The notes below the pieces were generated by a model. The model saw nothing but the letters and a program-made list of their open reading frames with translations. It did no database searches and was not told the DNA's origin. The position numbers and the translations under genes are program-made. From the NCBI RefSeq assembly GCF_030929555.1, contig NZ_JAVFVT010000018.1:62001-126000 (forward strand): DNA of 64,000 bases. The letters are read 5' to 3'. Source of the stretch: Paenibacillus sp. LHD-117. GTDB lineage: Bacteria; Bacillota; Bacilli; Paenibacillales; Paenibacillaceae. Shown in pieces: positions 26,569 to 35,749 of this stretch (positions are counted from its first letter, which is position 1; the number at the start of each line of letters is the position of its first letter).

Positions 26569-27747
26569 ATGTCATCCAACGCCATTTTCATTCATCATTC
26601 CGATTCATCCCGCTACAAGTTCAATGATGATCACCCTTTCGATCCTATCCGTCAGACCTTGACGATCGATCTGCTGAAGGAAGCCGGGGCGCTGACGGAT
26701 GCCGAGCTTATGCCTCCATCCATCCATTGCACGGATGAACTGCTCCAGCTTGTCCATCGCCCAGATTATGTGCACGCCGTCAAAACGCTAAACGACGATG
26801 CGGATCCGCGCAGCAGATCCGTTACAGCCGAGCAATACGGTTTGATGACGGAAGATACCCCGTTCTTCCCAGGGATGCACGAAGCGGCTTCCGCAATCGT
26901 ATCCGGTTCGGTTTCCGCGGCTGAAGCCGTGATGAGCGGCCAGGCGCTCCATGCCTTCCACTTGGCCGGCGGATTGCATCATGCTTTCCCCGACAAAGCT
27001 TCGGGCTTCTGCGTATACAACGATGCGGCCATCGCGATTCAATATATTCGGGAGCGCTATCAGGCGCGCGTGCTTTACATCGATACCGACGTGCATCACG
27101 GCGACGGTGTCCAATGGGTATTTTACGCCGAGCCGGACATCTGCACCTATTCGATCCACGAAACGGGCAAATATTTGTTCCCGGGAACGGGATTCGCCCA
27201 TGAGAAAGGAGCGGACAGCGGCTACGGAACCTGCTTCAACATGCCCCTCGAGCCGTTCACCGAAGATGAATCATGGCTGGAGAGCTTTAATGTCACGCTG
27301 CGCAAAGTCATAAAAACGTTTAAGCCCGACGTCATTATTAGCCAGCACGGCTGCGATGCCCACGCCTTCGATCCGCTTTCACACATTCATTGCAGCATGA
27401 ACATTTACAAGGAGATACCTGCCATTATTCATGAACTCGCACATACGTATGCGAATGGCAAGTGGATCGCGATTGGGGGCGGCGGCTATGACATTTGGCG
27501 GGTCGTACCTCGCGCTTGGGCAATGATTTGGCTTGAAATGACGGATCATCCGCTAGCCGGCGAAATCCGAGGGTCGGAAGCGCCTGCTTTGCCGGCGTCG
27601 TGGATCACGCGTTGGACGTCCCTCAGCTCCGTACCTCTGCCGCGACGCTGGTTGGACGAAACGGAGGATATACCGCCTGCTCCTCGAAGGGAACAGATCT
27701 CACAGAGCAACCGCATCACTCAGGCTATCGTCATTCAAGATCTATAG
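26569..27747 (+). CDS. acuC: AcuC deacetylase (class I HDAC family)
   Basis: AcuC is a zinc-dependent deacetylase that reactivates acetylated AcsA. The 392-residue protein shows the arginase/deacetylase fold signatures AGGLHHAFPDKASGFCVYND, YIDTDVHHGDGVQWVFY, and SQHGCDAHAFDPLSH, plus GGGGYDIWRVVPRAWA. I chose the ATG at 26569, because the ATG 12 bp earlier abuts the AAAGGA site. It ends in a terminator shared with mtnN. Confidence 0.93.
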   Translation: MSSNAIFIHHSDSSRYKFNDDHPFDPIRQTLTIDLLKEAGALTDAELMPPSIHCTDELLQLVHRPDYVHAVKTLNDDADPRSRSVTAEQYGLMTEDTPFFPGMHEAASAIVSGSVSAAEAVMSGQALHAFHLAGGLHHAFPDKASGFCVYNDAAIAIQYIRERYQARVLYIDTDVHHGDGVQWVFYAEPDICTYSIHETGKYLFPGTGFAHEKGADSGYGTCFNMPLEPFTEDESWLESFNVTLRKVIKTFKPDVIISQHGCDAHAFDPLSHIHCSMNIYKEIPAIIHELAHTYANGKWIAIGGGGYDIWRVVPRAWAMIWLEMTDHPLAGEIRGSEAPALPASWITRWTSLSSVPLPRRWLDETEDIPPAPRREQISQSNRITQAIVIQDL

Positions 27748-27773
27748 ACGTGTCCTACTTCGATTAAAAAAAC

Positions 27774-27814
27774 AAGAGCAACCAGACAAGGCCAATCGGC
27801 CTCCGGTTGCTCTT
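27774..27814. terminator. Bidirectional terminator between acuC and mtnN
   Basis: AAGAGCAACC and GGTTGCTCTT arms enclose an inner GGCC-AATC-GGCC hairpin, with A-rich and T-rich flanks on either side. Confidence 0.85.
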
Positions 27815-27820
27815 CTTATT

Positions 27821-28519
27821 TTAGATATGCTTCAACATGTCGTCGATAATTTGATAGGAATGATTCGAAGCCTGTACGGTAAAGTCGGCAAAGTTCACAT
27901 GCGCGGAACCATCGGCTTTGTCCGACATCGAACGGATAACCACGAAGGGTACCTCGTTCATCTCGCAAACTTGCGCGACTGAAGCGCCTTCCATCTCTGC
28001 GCAAGCGCCTTGCAGCGCCTGATGAAGCTGCTCGACCTTCTCCCTGCTGGCGATGAATTGGTCGCCGGACAACACTTTGCCGGTCAAGCAGCGACCGGGA
28101 AACAATCTTTCGCTCGCGCTGGCGGCCAACTCGATCAGGCGGGGATCCGCCTGAAACTCCGAATTCGGGTGGAACGGAATTTCGCCTTGCTTATAGCCGA
28201 GCGGACTGCAATCCATATCGTGCTGGATGCAAGCACTGGATACGACGATATCTCCGATGTTCAAGCTTGGATCCAAAGCTCCCGCCACGCCCGTGAACAA
28301 TACATAATCGGCACCGGCATCGATCAGCAATTGGGTACATACGGCGGCGTTCACTTTGCCTACGCCCGACTTGCAATAGATGACCGGCTTGCCGTGAAGC
28401 TTTCCTTCGTAATACGTAATTCCTGCTTTCGCGAACGTGTTCGTCACGTCTACATGCTCATGGAGACGTTCGATTTCTTCGGCCATCGCGCCGATGATGC
28501 CTATCTTCTGTGCTGTCAT
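27821..28519 (-). CDS. mtnN: 5'-methylthioadenosine/S-adenosylhomocysteine nucleosidase
   Basis: MtnN cleaves the adenine from methylthioadenosine and S-adenosylhomocysteine, feeding methionine salvage and S-ribosylhomocysteine formation. The 232-residue enzyme has the start IGIIGAMAEEIERL with the acid catalyst, FTGVAGALDPSLNIGDIVVS, and CAEMEGASVAQVC with SMSDKADG, in which the Asp protonates adenine. Length is standard. It lies five bases downstream of ccpA, suggesting one transcript. Confidence 0.96.
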   Translation of the reverse strand: MTAQKIGIIGAMAEEIERLHEHVDVTNTFAKAGITYYEGKLHGKPVIYCKSGVGKVNAAVCTQLLIDAGADYVLFTGVAGALDPSLNIGDIVVSSACIQHDMDCSPLGYKQGEIPFHPNSEFQADPRLIELAASASERLFPGRCLTGKVLSGDQFIASREKVEQLHQALQGACAEMEGASVAQVCEMNEVPFVVIRSMSDKADGSAHVNFADFTVQASNHSYQIIDDMLKHI

Positions 28520-28524
28520 ATCAA

Positions 28525-29529
28525 TTAAATTCCTCCGACCGATTGCCGTATAACGATTTCATGAGGCAATACGACCTTGGCATGCTCTACGTTTTCTTTT
28601 TTCATTAATTTGGTCAGCAAACGCATCGACACCGCTCCGATATCGTACATCGGCTGCGCGACCGCAGTAAGCTGCGGACGAACCATGGACGCCATTCGGC
28701 TGTTGTCGACGCTAATAACGGAGATGTCGCCGGGAACTTGCAGCCCGGAATCTTGAATACAGTGGATTGCGCCGATCGCCATCTCGTCGGTTGCGGAGAA
28801 TACGGCCGTCGGACGCTCGTCCAGCTCGATAAAATATTTCATCGCTTCCGCGCCCGATTCGTACCTGTAATTGCCGATACGAACTAACGTGTCATCGTAT
28901 GGAATCCCCGACGCTTCAAGCGCACGTTTGTAGCCTTGGAATCTGGCATACCCGTTAGAAGGATCCTGAAGCGTTCCGCTAATCATCGCAATCCGTTTAT
29001 GGCCCTGGCTGGTCAGCTTCATGACCGCGTCATAAGCCGCTTCTTCATGGTTAATGTCAACCGAAGGAATTTGGTTATGGTCATCGCTCGTCGCGCAAAG
29101 CACGATCGGCACGTTCGCCGTCTTGAACGCCTGCAAATGCTCGTCCGTCACCGCTCCGCCCATGAACAACAGGCCGTCGACTTGCTTCTCCAGCAGCGTA
29201 TTGATAACGCGAATTTCCTTATCCTTCTTTTTGTCCGCGTTGCAAAGGATAATATTATAATGATACATATTGGCAATATCTTCAATGCCGCGCGCGACCT
29301 CCGCGAAAATCGCATTCGAGATATCCGGAATGACCACGCCGACCGTTGTTGTTTTCTTGCTCGCGAGTCCGCGTGCAACCGCATTTGGACGATAGCCCAG
29401 ACGTTCGATTGCTTCATACACTTTCTTCCTCGTTGCCGGCTTCACGTTCGGGTTGTTGTTCACGACCCTGGATACCGTAGCCATGGATACTCCTGCTTCT
29501 CTTGCTACATCATAAATGGTTACCGTCAC
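28525..29529 (-). CDS. ccpA: Catabolite control protein CcpA
   Basis: CcpA is the LacI-family regulator of carbon catabolite control, activated by Ser46-phosphorylated HPr or Crh. The 334-residue protein has the [20 protein letters not shown] helix-turn-helix, hinge [20 protein letters not shown] and a periplasmic-binding-type core. I chose GTG 29529, seven bases after GGAGAG, over an ATG 15 bp upstream that lacks such a site; the resulting N-terminus ([10 protein letters not shown]) matches relatives. The nearby acsA/acuA/acuC and ptsI genes are typical partners of CcpA control. Confidence 0.94.
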   Translation of the reverse strand: MTVTIYDVAREAGVSMATVSRVVNNNPNVKPATRKKVYEAIERLGYRPNAVARGLASKKTTTVGVVIPDISNAIFAEVARGIEDIANMYHYNIILCNADKKKDKEIRVINTLLEKQVDGLLFMGGAVTDEHLQAFKTANVPIVLCATSDDHNQIPSVDINHEEAAYDAVMKLTSQGHKRIAMISGTLQDPSNGYARFQGYKRALEASGIPYDDTLVRIGNYRYESGAEAMKYFIELDERPTAVFSATDEMAIGAIHCIQDSGLQVPGDISVISVDNSRMASMVRPQLTAVAQPMYDIGAVSMRLLTKLMKKENVEHAKVVLPHEIVIRQSVGGI

Positions 29530-29757
29530 GGATTCTCTCTCCATTTGCTCAGATTTTGTCTACAACAGTATGGTTCAACCTTGCCTTCCTCGGATCGTCC
29601 ATTGGTCGTAAGGTTTGCTCATATGTACAGTTCGCCGATTATTAACGTAATCATACGACAAAATATTACTTTTCGCAATGTGCGCGAATAAGCGGCAACA
29701 AATTGGCATAGGCGAGATCACGCAAAATGGCAGCCATTCTTGACGAATCGTTCGCGC

Positions 29758-30171
29758 TTAAGCAAGCAGAGAACGTTTGCTAAGCTGCTGCAGCCGCTTG
29801 TTCAGTTCGGTTATCCAAGCCTCGTCTCCAAGTGTCTGCGCGAGAAGATACAAGTCCAGCAGCGTATTGATCCGTTGCTGGATCAACGCTTCCACGTCTT
29901 GCGGTTCCGGCGGCTTCTTGTTTACTTTGGCTTCTACCAACAAATCTGCCCATTCGTTGCATTCGTTAAACAGGAATGTCTGTTTATCCGGTTCTGCGCC
30001 TAACCTAGCGATCAGTCCGGTCAGATCGGGTTTTACTTCCGGTATGACTTCGCTTCTGCTGCAGGCAGCGCAGGAGAAGATCGGTACGTTATCGATTTCG
30101 ACTTTGCCCGAATAGATGACCGTTCGAAGTTTCATCGTCATCATCTCGCCGCAATGGCATGTTTTACGCAA
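29758..30171 (-). CDS. YgiT-type zinc-finger hypothetical protein
   Basis: The 137-residue protein has an N-terminal zinc-ribbon-like segment, CHCG near the start and CAAC about 27 residues later, with MKLRTVIYSGKVEIDNVPIF between them; this resembles the YgiT-type metal-binding domain of antitoxin-like proteins. The C-terminal part is helical (QQRINTLLDLYLLAQTLG) and ends with a short basic tail. No toxin-like partner is adjacent, so I do not call it an antitoxin. Function unknown. It lies between ccpA and the VanZ-like gene on the same strand. Confidence 0.65.
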   Translation of the reverse strand: MRKTCHCGEMMTMKLRTVIYSGKVEIDNVPIFSCAACSRSEVIPEVKPDLTGLIARLGAEPDKQTFLFNECNEWADLLVEAKVNKKPPEPQDVEALIQQRINTLLDLYLLAQTLGDEAWITELNKRLQQLSKRSLLA

Positions 30172-30297
30172 AATAGGTCAACTCCTTATCATAGCGAATG
30201 ATACCGCTAGTCCCCTTGCACGCTCGCAGGCGGGAGTGAGTAAACAATTCGACCTTTTTTGCCAAAACTCCTGCTTCGTTCTTTCATGAAATTTTTG

Positions 30298-30735
30298 CTA
30301 CTTCGATCCTTTCCTCCATAACCGTTTAATGGGAGGAATCGCGACCAGAATCGTCCAAACCGCAGCTCCGATGCAGTCGTTCCGAACGTCGGCAGCGTCC
30401 ATCATCCGCCCTCCGACCATAGACTGATGCAGCTCGTCCGTAATGCCATAAAGCCCGCACAAGACGACAATGAACACCTTCATCCCCCATCGCTCCGACC
30501 TAGCGCCGAAGCCGTAGTCGAATGCGGCGGCCAGCAGGAAGTACGAGACGAAATGCCCCCAATTGAAGTCCGTCATGCCGGGGAAAAAACGCTGGAAGAA
30601 CGGGAGCATCGTATTGATTTCGTCGCCCGTGCGAGACGATAGGATGAAGATGACGGTCATCCAGGCGACGGCAGGCACGAACCGGAATAACCGCAGCGCA
30701 GAAGGTCTGGCGATATTGGGTTGAATTTGATTCAT
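30298..30735 (-). CDS. VanZ-family membrane protein
   Basis: The 145-residue protein has four hydrophobic segments and the VanZ-like features: WMTVIFILSSRTG after the first helix, HFVSYFLLAAAF, then LYGITDELHQSMVGGR with the conserved acidic/His residues. VanZ proteins confer low-level teicoplanin resistance in enterococci, but chromosomal relatives have no proven role. ATG 30735 with GAAGGAG is preferred over a longer upstream start. It diverges from the DJ-1/PfpI gene. Confidence 0.85.
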   Translation of the reverse strand: MNQIQPNIARPSALRLFRFVPAVAWMTVIFILSSRTGDEINTMLPFFQRFFPGMTDFNWGHFVSYFLLAAAFDYGFGARSERWGMKVFIVVLCGLYGITDELHQSMVGGRMMDAADVRNDCIGAAVWTILVAIPPIKRLWRKGSK

Positions 30736-30801
30736 GGTTGCTCCTTCGCTACAATAGGAATATATTTGCACTGCACTCATGCTTGAAATGGAGGAAAAAG
30801 A

Positions 30802-31332
30802 ATGTCCTTGCATAACCAAACTGTCATCTGCCTGCTGGATGATGAATTCGAGGATTTGGAATTATGGTATCCGGTCTATCGCGTGCGCGAAGCCGGTGCT
30901 ACCGTCCTGTACGCAGGACCGGAGAAAGGCAAAACGCATATCGGCAAATACGGCGTGCCTGCGGTTGCCGACTTATCCTTCGACGAGATGAATGCCGACG
31001 ATATCGCTGGCCTTCTCGTACCCGGAGGCTGGGCGCCGGACAAGCTTCGCCGCTATCCGAAGGTGCTGAAGCTCGTTCAAGAGCTTAACGCGGCGAACAA
31101 GCCGATCGGACAGATCTGTCATGCCGGCTGGGTATTAATCTCAGCGAAAATATTGGAAGGTCGCAAGGTCACTTCGACGCCGGGCATCCGCGACGATATG
31201 GAGAACGCCGGCGCGACGTGGTTCGACGAAGCCGTCGTCGTCGACGGCAACTTGATCTCCGCAAGGCGTCCGCCCGATCTGCCTCCTTATGCCAAAGCTT
31301 TCGTCGATGCATTGGAACAGCGAACGGGTTAA
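30802..31332 (+). CDS. DJ-1/PfpI-family protein
   Basis: This 176-residue protein has the class I glutamine-amidotransferase-like fold of PfpI/DJ-1: LLDDEFEDLELWYPVY at the start, LLVPGGWAPDKLRR, and the nucleophile elbow IGQICHAGWVLISA with a catalytic Cys. Relatives are deglycases, proteases or stress proteins; YraA/YfkM of B. subtilis are general-stress members. The exact activity is not readable. Its stop overlaps the end of ptsI by 4 bp in convergent orientation. Confidence 0.88.
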   Translation: MSLHNQTVICLLDDEFEDLELWYPVYRVREAGATVLYAGPEKGKTHIGKYGVPAVADLSFDEMNADDIAGLLVPGGWAPDKLRRYPKVLKLVQELNAANKPIGQICHAGWVLISAKILEGRKVTSTPGIRDDMENAGATWFDEAVVVDGNLISARRPPDLPPYAKAFVDALEQRTG

Positions 31333-33071
31333 CCGTTCGCTGTTTGTTCGTCCATGACCTCCATGAAAGCTTCCAGCTTGCCGATGATCTCACCGCTCGT
31401 ACGGCAATGCTGCAAATCGCGCAGCACTTCTCTGCATTCGTCCTGCCTCGTGAAGAGCAGCCGTTCCTTCACCGGCAGGATGGAATGCGCCGACATGCTA
31501 AGCTCGTCCACATCCAGGCTGAGCCAGAGCGGAAGCGCGCGCATGTCTCCTGCAAGCTCCCCGCATACCCCTACCGTAATGCCCCGTTCTTTGGCCGCTT
31601 CGACCGTCTGTTTGATCATGCGCAGCAGCGCGGGGTGGAACGGTTCGTACAAATGGGAGATTTCTTCGTTCATCCGATCTACGGCGAGCGTGAACTGAAC
31701 GAGGTCGTTCGTCCCGATGCTGAAGAAGTCGACTTCCTGCGCAAGCAGATCCGCGATCATGACGGCTGCCGGTACCTCGATCATAACGCCGACCGGGATG
31801 CTCCGGTCATACGGAATCCCCTCGGATTCCAGCTCTCGCATCGCCTCCGCAAGCACTTCGTTCGCCGCCCTTACTTCGTCGACGGAAGCGATGAGCGGAT
31901 ACATCACTTTGACAGCGCCGTAGACGCTCGCGCGGAGAATGGCTCGCAGCTGCGTCTTGAACAAATCCTTCCGGTCCAGCGAGATCCGGATGGCACGGTA
32001 GCCGAGGAACGGATTGTCTTCCTCTGGGATGTCGAAATAATCCAGTTGCTTGTCTCCGCCGATATCGAGCGTGCGGATCACGAGTGGTTCGCCGCCCAAC
32101 CGTTCCGCAACGCTGCGGTAAACTTCGTATTGCTCCTCTTCCTTAGGGAAACGATTCCGATCCATGTACAAAAATTCCGTCCGGAACAGGCCTACACCAG
32201 CGGCGCCTCCGGCCATCGCGATCTCGAGCTCCTTGAGCGAGCTGATATTCGCTTCCAGCCTGAGCGACTTGCCATCCGGCGTAACCGAGCTGCATTCAGC
32301 GAAATGCTGCAGTTTGCGCTTCGCTTCCGCGTGCCGATCGTGCAGCTCGTTATAGAGATCGACGATGCTTTGGTCGGGATCGATATAAACGGTGCCGTCT
32401 CCGCCGTCGATGACGATCGTCTGGCCGGTTGCGATCGGTTCGACGAGATTCGGCTCCACGCCTACGACCAGCGGGATGCCGAGCGCTCGCGCCATGATGG
32501 AAGAGTGGGAAGTCGTGCTTCCCGCAAGCGTCACGATCCCGAGCACATGGTCGGGGTTGATATGGGCCAGCTGCGAAGGGGAGAGCTCCTTGGCAATGAG
32601 AATAAAAGGCTGGGTATCCGAAGGAAGCGTGACCTCGGGAACGCCTAACAAATGTTTGAGCAGCCGATTGCCGACGTCTTTGATGTCGAGCGCGCGTTCC
32701 TTCATATAATCGTCATCCAGCAAGTCGAACATCGTGACGAAGTGATCGATCGCTTCCTTCACCGCAACCTCCGCAGCTTTGTATTGCCGCTGAATGATGC
32801 CTTGGATTTCGTTCATGAACACGGGATCGTCCAGAATGGCCAGATGCGCGTCGAAAATTTGGCTTTCGTCCGAACCTACGACCTCGCGAAGCTCATCCTT
32901 GATTTGTTGAATCTCGTGCTTGGACGTTCGAATTCCCTCGTATACCCTCTCGAACTCCCTGGCGAAATCCGCGACGTCGATTTTGTTTTCCGGCACTTCC
33001 CACTCCCAGTTGGGAAGCACGAACGCTTTGCCGATCGCGATGCCCATTGATGCGCCAATCCCTTGAATCAT
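31329..33071 (-). CDS. ptsI: PTS Enzyme I
   Basis: Enzyme I transfers phosphate from PEP to HPr, driving all PTS sugar uptake. The 580-residue protein has the phospho-His loop GSTTSHSSIMARALG with His189, the PEP-binding barrel motifs GVGLFRTEFLYMDR and DIGGDKQLDYF, and SIGTNDLVQFTLAVDR and VCGELAGDM. Its ATG overlaps the stop of the EIICBA gene (ATGA), so both are translated together. No HPr gene sits between or beside them, unlike ptsGHI of B. subtilis. Confidence 0.97.
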   Translation of the reverse strand: MIQGIGASMGIAIGKAFVLPNWEWEVPENKIDVADFAREFERVYEGIRTSKHEIQQIKDELREVVGSDESQIFDAHLAILDDPVFMNEIQGIIQRQYKAAEVAVKEAIDHFVTMFDLLDDDYMKERALDIKDVGNRLLKHLLGVPEVTLPSDTQPFILIAKELSPSQLAHINPDHVLGIVTLAGSTTSHSSIMARALGIPLVVGVEPNLVEPIATGQTIVIDGGDGTVYIDPDQSIVDLYNELHDRHAEAKRKLQHFAECSSVTPDGKSLRLEANISSLKELEIAMAGGAAGVGLFRTEFLYMDRNRFPKEEEQYEVYRSVAERLGGEPLVIRTLDIGGDKQLDYFDIPEEDNPFLGYRAIRISLDRKDLFKTQLRAILRASVYGAVKVMYPLIASVDEVRAANEVLAEAMRELESEGIPYDRSIPVGVMIEVPAAVMIADLLAQEVDFFSIGTNDLVQFTLAVDRMNEEISHLYEPFHPALLRMIKQTVEAAKERGITVGVCGELAGDMRALPLWLSLDVDELSMSAHSILPVKERLLFTRQDECREVLRDLQHCRTSGEIIGKLEAFMEVMDEQTANG

Positions 33072-34954
33072 ACCTCTTCCCCTCCACCATTGCTCTCTTT
33101 AAGTACGACTGACATGACCGATGATTGTCCCTTCTTCACCGCTTTGAACGGGGCGTAGCGCCATGAATGGACAATGTCGGAGTTGGTTATGACCATTGGT
33201 GTAGCTAAAGACTTGCTCTCCTTGCGGACCCGCTGCAAGTTAAAGCGGATAAGCAGCATGCCGGGAACGACGGCGTCTCCTTCCTTCACGACCGCTTGGA
33301 AATACGATTTGCCGGCCAGCTTCGACGTATCGATGCCGATGTGAAGCAGAACCTCCAGCCCTTCCGGCGTACGGATGCCGATCGCATGCATCGTCGGGTA
33401 AATATGGATGACCTCTCCCTTCACGGGAGACACAAGCTCGCCCTTGTCCGGCAGGAACGCGACGCCGTTTCCGACCAGCTTGCCGGCGAAGATCGGATCG
33501 GGCACTTCGTCGAGCGGGATCATCCGGCCCTGCAGCGGCGAATGGAACAGCACTTGCGCCTGGTCTCTTCTAATCGCTTTCAGCATCTCTTCGCGAATGA
33601 GCTCCGAATACGTGCCGAACACGACTTGCACATGCCCGCCGCCGAGACGGATGACGCCCGCGGCGCCCAGGTTGCGAAGCGCGTTGACGTCGATGACCTT
33701 CTCGTTCGACACTTTGAGCCGAAGCCGGGTAATGCAGGATTCCATCTGCACGATGTTTTGTTTGCCGCCGATCGCTTGCAGAATGAGCGGCGCGCGGTAA
33801 GGAATATCGCCCGCCCATTCGTCCAGCTGCGAGCCTTCCTCGCGGCCGGGCGTCGGAATCTGGAACCGGTTGATGGCCCAGCGGAACAAGACGTAATAAA
33901 TAGCGAAGACGACTATTCCGATCGGAAGGATCAACCAACCTTTCGTCGCCAAATGCTCGTTAATCAAAAAGTCGATGGCGCCGGCCGAGAACGAAAATCC
34001 GTGGCGTATGCCGAGCTCGTACGTCACCCACATGATGACGCCTGACAAGATGGCATGAACGACGTACAAGTAAGGCGCGACGAACAGAAACGCGAATTCC
34101 ACCGGCTCCGTTACGCCGGTCAGGAACGACGCGAGCGCCGCGTACAGGAACGTTTTGCGAATCTTCGGCTTCAGATCCTCCCTGGCCTCGTGAATAATGG
34201 CAAATGCGATGGCCGGCAGCGCGAACATCATCGTCGGATACAGCCCTGCCATGAAAGCGCCCGCGGTCGGATCGCCGGCGAAGAATCGCGGAAGGTCTCC
34301 GTACACCATCGTGCCCGCGTCCGTCTCATATCCTCCTATCTGGAACCAGAACACGTGGCTGACCAGATGATGCAGCCCAAACACGACGAGGATGCGATGA
34401 ATAAAGCCGTACAGGAAAACGCCGAAGCCGCCGCCCGAAGCGACGACATCGCCGAGCTCCACCAATAGATTCTGAAGCACCGGCGCCAAGTTGACCATTC
34501 CGATCGCGAACAGCAGCGCTAAGAAGCTGACAAAGAGCGGGACGAACCGCGGCCCGCCGAAAAACTGGATATATTCCGGCAGCCGCAAGTCCTTAAACCG
34601 TTCGTAACTCAATCCCGAAAAAATACCCACGATCGCGCCGATCAGAACGGTCGGCTCGATCTCTGCGCTCGCTTGACCGGTTATGCCGACGTAAATCGCC
34701 ATCCCCACAAGCGAAGCGATTCCCGCCGACAACGCGTTGCCGGTCAGGCCAAGCGCAATGCCCAGCGCGAAAATGAAAGGCAAATAAGCAAAAATAATAT
34801 CGCTGGCCGCGCGCAAATGATCCGCCATGCCAGGCAAGCCGATCCACTCCCACGGCAATTGGCTCAAGCTTAGAAACACCGCTGCGGCAGGAAGCACAAT
34901 CATCGGCAGCATGAACGCTCTGCCCAATTGCTGCAGGCTCCCTATAAACGTCAT
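33068..34954 (-). CDS. PTS EIICBA sugar permease (glucose/N-acetylglucosamine type)
   Basis: The 628-residue permease takes up and phosphorylates a hexose. The EIIC domain (about 1-360) has membrane helices from RAFMLPMIVLPAAAVFL onward and the loop TGVTEPVEFAFLF. EIIB (about 385-470) carries the phospho-cysteine in MESCITRLRLKV (Cys407). EIIA (about 490-625) has HAIGIRTPEGLEVLLHIGID with phospho-His538. EIICBA order and motifs fit the glucose/GlcNAc group; which sugar is not decidable by eye. It is the first gene of the EIICBA-ptsI operon. Confidence 0.93.
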   Translation of the reverse strand: MTFIGSLQQLGRAFMLPMIVLPAAAVFLSLSQLPWEWIGLPGMADHLRAASDIIFAYLPFIFALGIALGLTGNALSAGIASLVGMAIYVGITGQASAEIEPTVLIGAIVGIFSGLSYERFKDLRLPEYIQFFGGPRFVPLFVSFLALLFAIGMVNLAPVLQNLLVELGDVVASGGGFGVFLYGFIHRILVVFGLHHLVSHVFWFQIGGYETDAGTMVYGDLPRFFAGDPTAGAFMAGLYPTMMFALPAIAFAIIHEAREDLKPKIRKTFLYAALASFLTGVTEPVEFAFLFVAPYLYVVHAILSGVIMWVTYELGIRHGFSFSAGAIDFLINEHLATKGWLILPIGIVVFAIYYVLFRWAINRFQIPTPGREEGSQLDEWAGDIPYRAPLILQAIGGKQNIVQMESCITRLRLKVSNEKVIDVNALRNLGAAGVIRLGGGHVQVVFGTYSELIREEMLKAIRRDQAQVLFHSPLQGRMIPLDEVPDPIFAGKLVGNGVAFLPDKGELVSPVKGEVIHIYPTMHAIGIRTPEGLEVLLHIGIDTSKLAGKSYFQAVVKEGDAVVPGMLLIRFNLQRVRKESKSLATPMVITNSDIVHSWRYAPFKAVKKGQSSVMSVVLKESNGGGEEV

Positions 34955-35067
34955 CTAGTCCTTAACCTCCATTTATTCGTTACTTTCATTATGTAAACGC
35001 CAAAAATCGAGTTGATCGCATTCATGCTCACACGCGGCAAGCGCTTTATCGCCGCCTGTCTATTCTG

Positions 35068-35096
35068 ATGTTAAGCGCTCGTCAACTATTTGTCAA
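35068..35096 (-). promoter_or_regulatory. Promoter of the EIICBA-ptsI operon
   Basis: On the minus strand TTGACA and TAACAT are separated by 17 bp, about 115 bp before the EIICBA start. The leader between them contains a GC-rich segment with AAGCGCTTGC that resembles half of a cre site, but I find no clear antiterminator structure. The interval 34955-35253 holds no gene; it also has a terminator for the CoA-binding gene. Confidence 0.6.
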
Positions 35097-35142
35097 AGCG
35101 GATTCCGTCGAATCCCGTCAAGCTCGAAAGGGAAAGAAAAAA

Positions 35143-35159
35143 CGGGCCGCGATGGCCCG
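35143..35159 (-). terminator. Terminator of the CoA-binding protein gene
   Basis: CGGGCC and GGCCCG arms with a five-base loop are followed on the minus strand by six T residues, about 95 bp past the stop. Confidence 0.7.
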
Positions 35160-35253
35160 CCCGTTGATGATTCTATTCCACGAAGGAGAAATGGTTGACC
35201 ACCACTCCTCAGCCCCTCATTTATTGTGTAGGCTAAGCCCTGCGCTTATTCCA

Positions 35254-35691
35254 TCAGTTTTTGGATTTGCCCTGCGGAAGCAGAATCGAATCCTCTACCT
35301 TGATGCAGCGGTCCATAACGACTTCCAGCCCGCCTGATTCCGCAATCGATGCGGCTTCGTCATTCGAGATGCCGAGCTGCAGCCATAAGATCTTCGCGCC
35401 GATCGCGACCGCTTCCTCCGCGACCTCCGGCGTATGTTCGCTCCGGCGGAACACGTTTACGATATCGACGGGCACGGGAACGTCGCGAAGCGAAGCGTAG
35501 CTTTGCTGCCCGAGAATAGGCCCCGAGACGGCCGGATTGACCGGAATGATCGTATATCCCTTCGCTTGCATCGCCTCCGATACCATGTACGACACGCGGT
35601 CCGGCTTGTCGGACAAGCCGACAACCGCAATGGTCTGGCTGCTGCTCAACATTTCTTTGATACGGTCACGAGATGGATTGCTAAACGCCAT
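35254..35691 (-). CDS. CoA-binding protein (YccU-like)
   Basis: The 145-residue protein is a stand-alone Rossmann-fold CoA-binding domain: IAVVGLSDKPDRVSYMVSEA is the nucleotide-binding turn, followed by GYTIIPVNP and VDIVNVFRRSEHTPEVAEEA. Such proteins may bind CoA or NAD and their role is not established. ATG 35691 has GGAGGTGCAGG; an upstream start lies closer to that site. It is located between aroA and the PTS operon on the same strand but with its own terminator. Confidence 0.88.
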   Translation of the reverse strand: MAFSNPSRDRIKEMLSSSQTIAVVGLSDKPDRVSYMVSEAMQAKGYTIIPVNPAVSGPILGQQSYASLRDVPVPVDIVNVFRRSEHTPEVAEEAVAIGAKILWLQLGISNDEAASIAESGGLEVVMDRCIKVEDSILLPQGKSKN

Positions 35692-35749
35692 TGCCTGCAC
35701 CTCCGTTCTTCGGATTCGATCATACGTTGTTTATGTTGCCTTTAACTTG

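Noticed and set aside
29758..30171. Toxin-antitoxin pair at the YgiT-like gene
   Set aside because: No MqsR- or RelE-like toxin gene is adjacent; the protein also has a long non-HTH helical C-terminus.
30298..30735. VanZ-family gene as an antibiotic-resistance determinant
   Set aside because: Only the single VanZ-like gene is present, without vanHAX or regulators. Chromosomal VanZ homologues are common in Firmicutes.
31218..32648. 476-codon plus-strand open frame opposite ptsI
   Set aside because: It is antisense to a clear Enzyme I gene. Its residue composition (Arg, His, Asp rich, few motifs) is typical of a shadow frame produced by GC-rich third positions.
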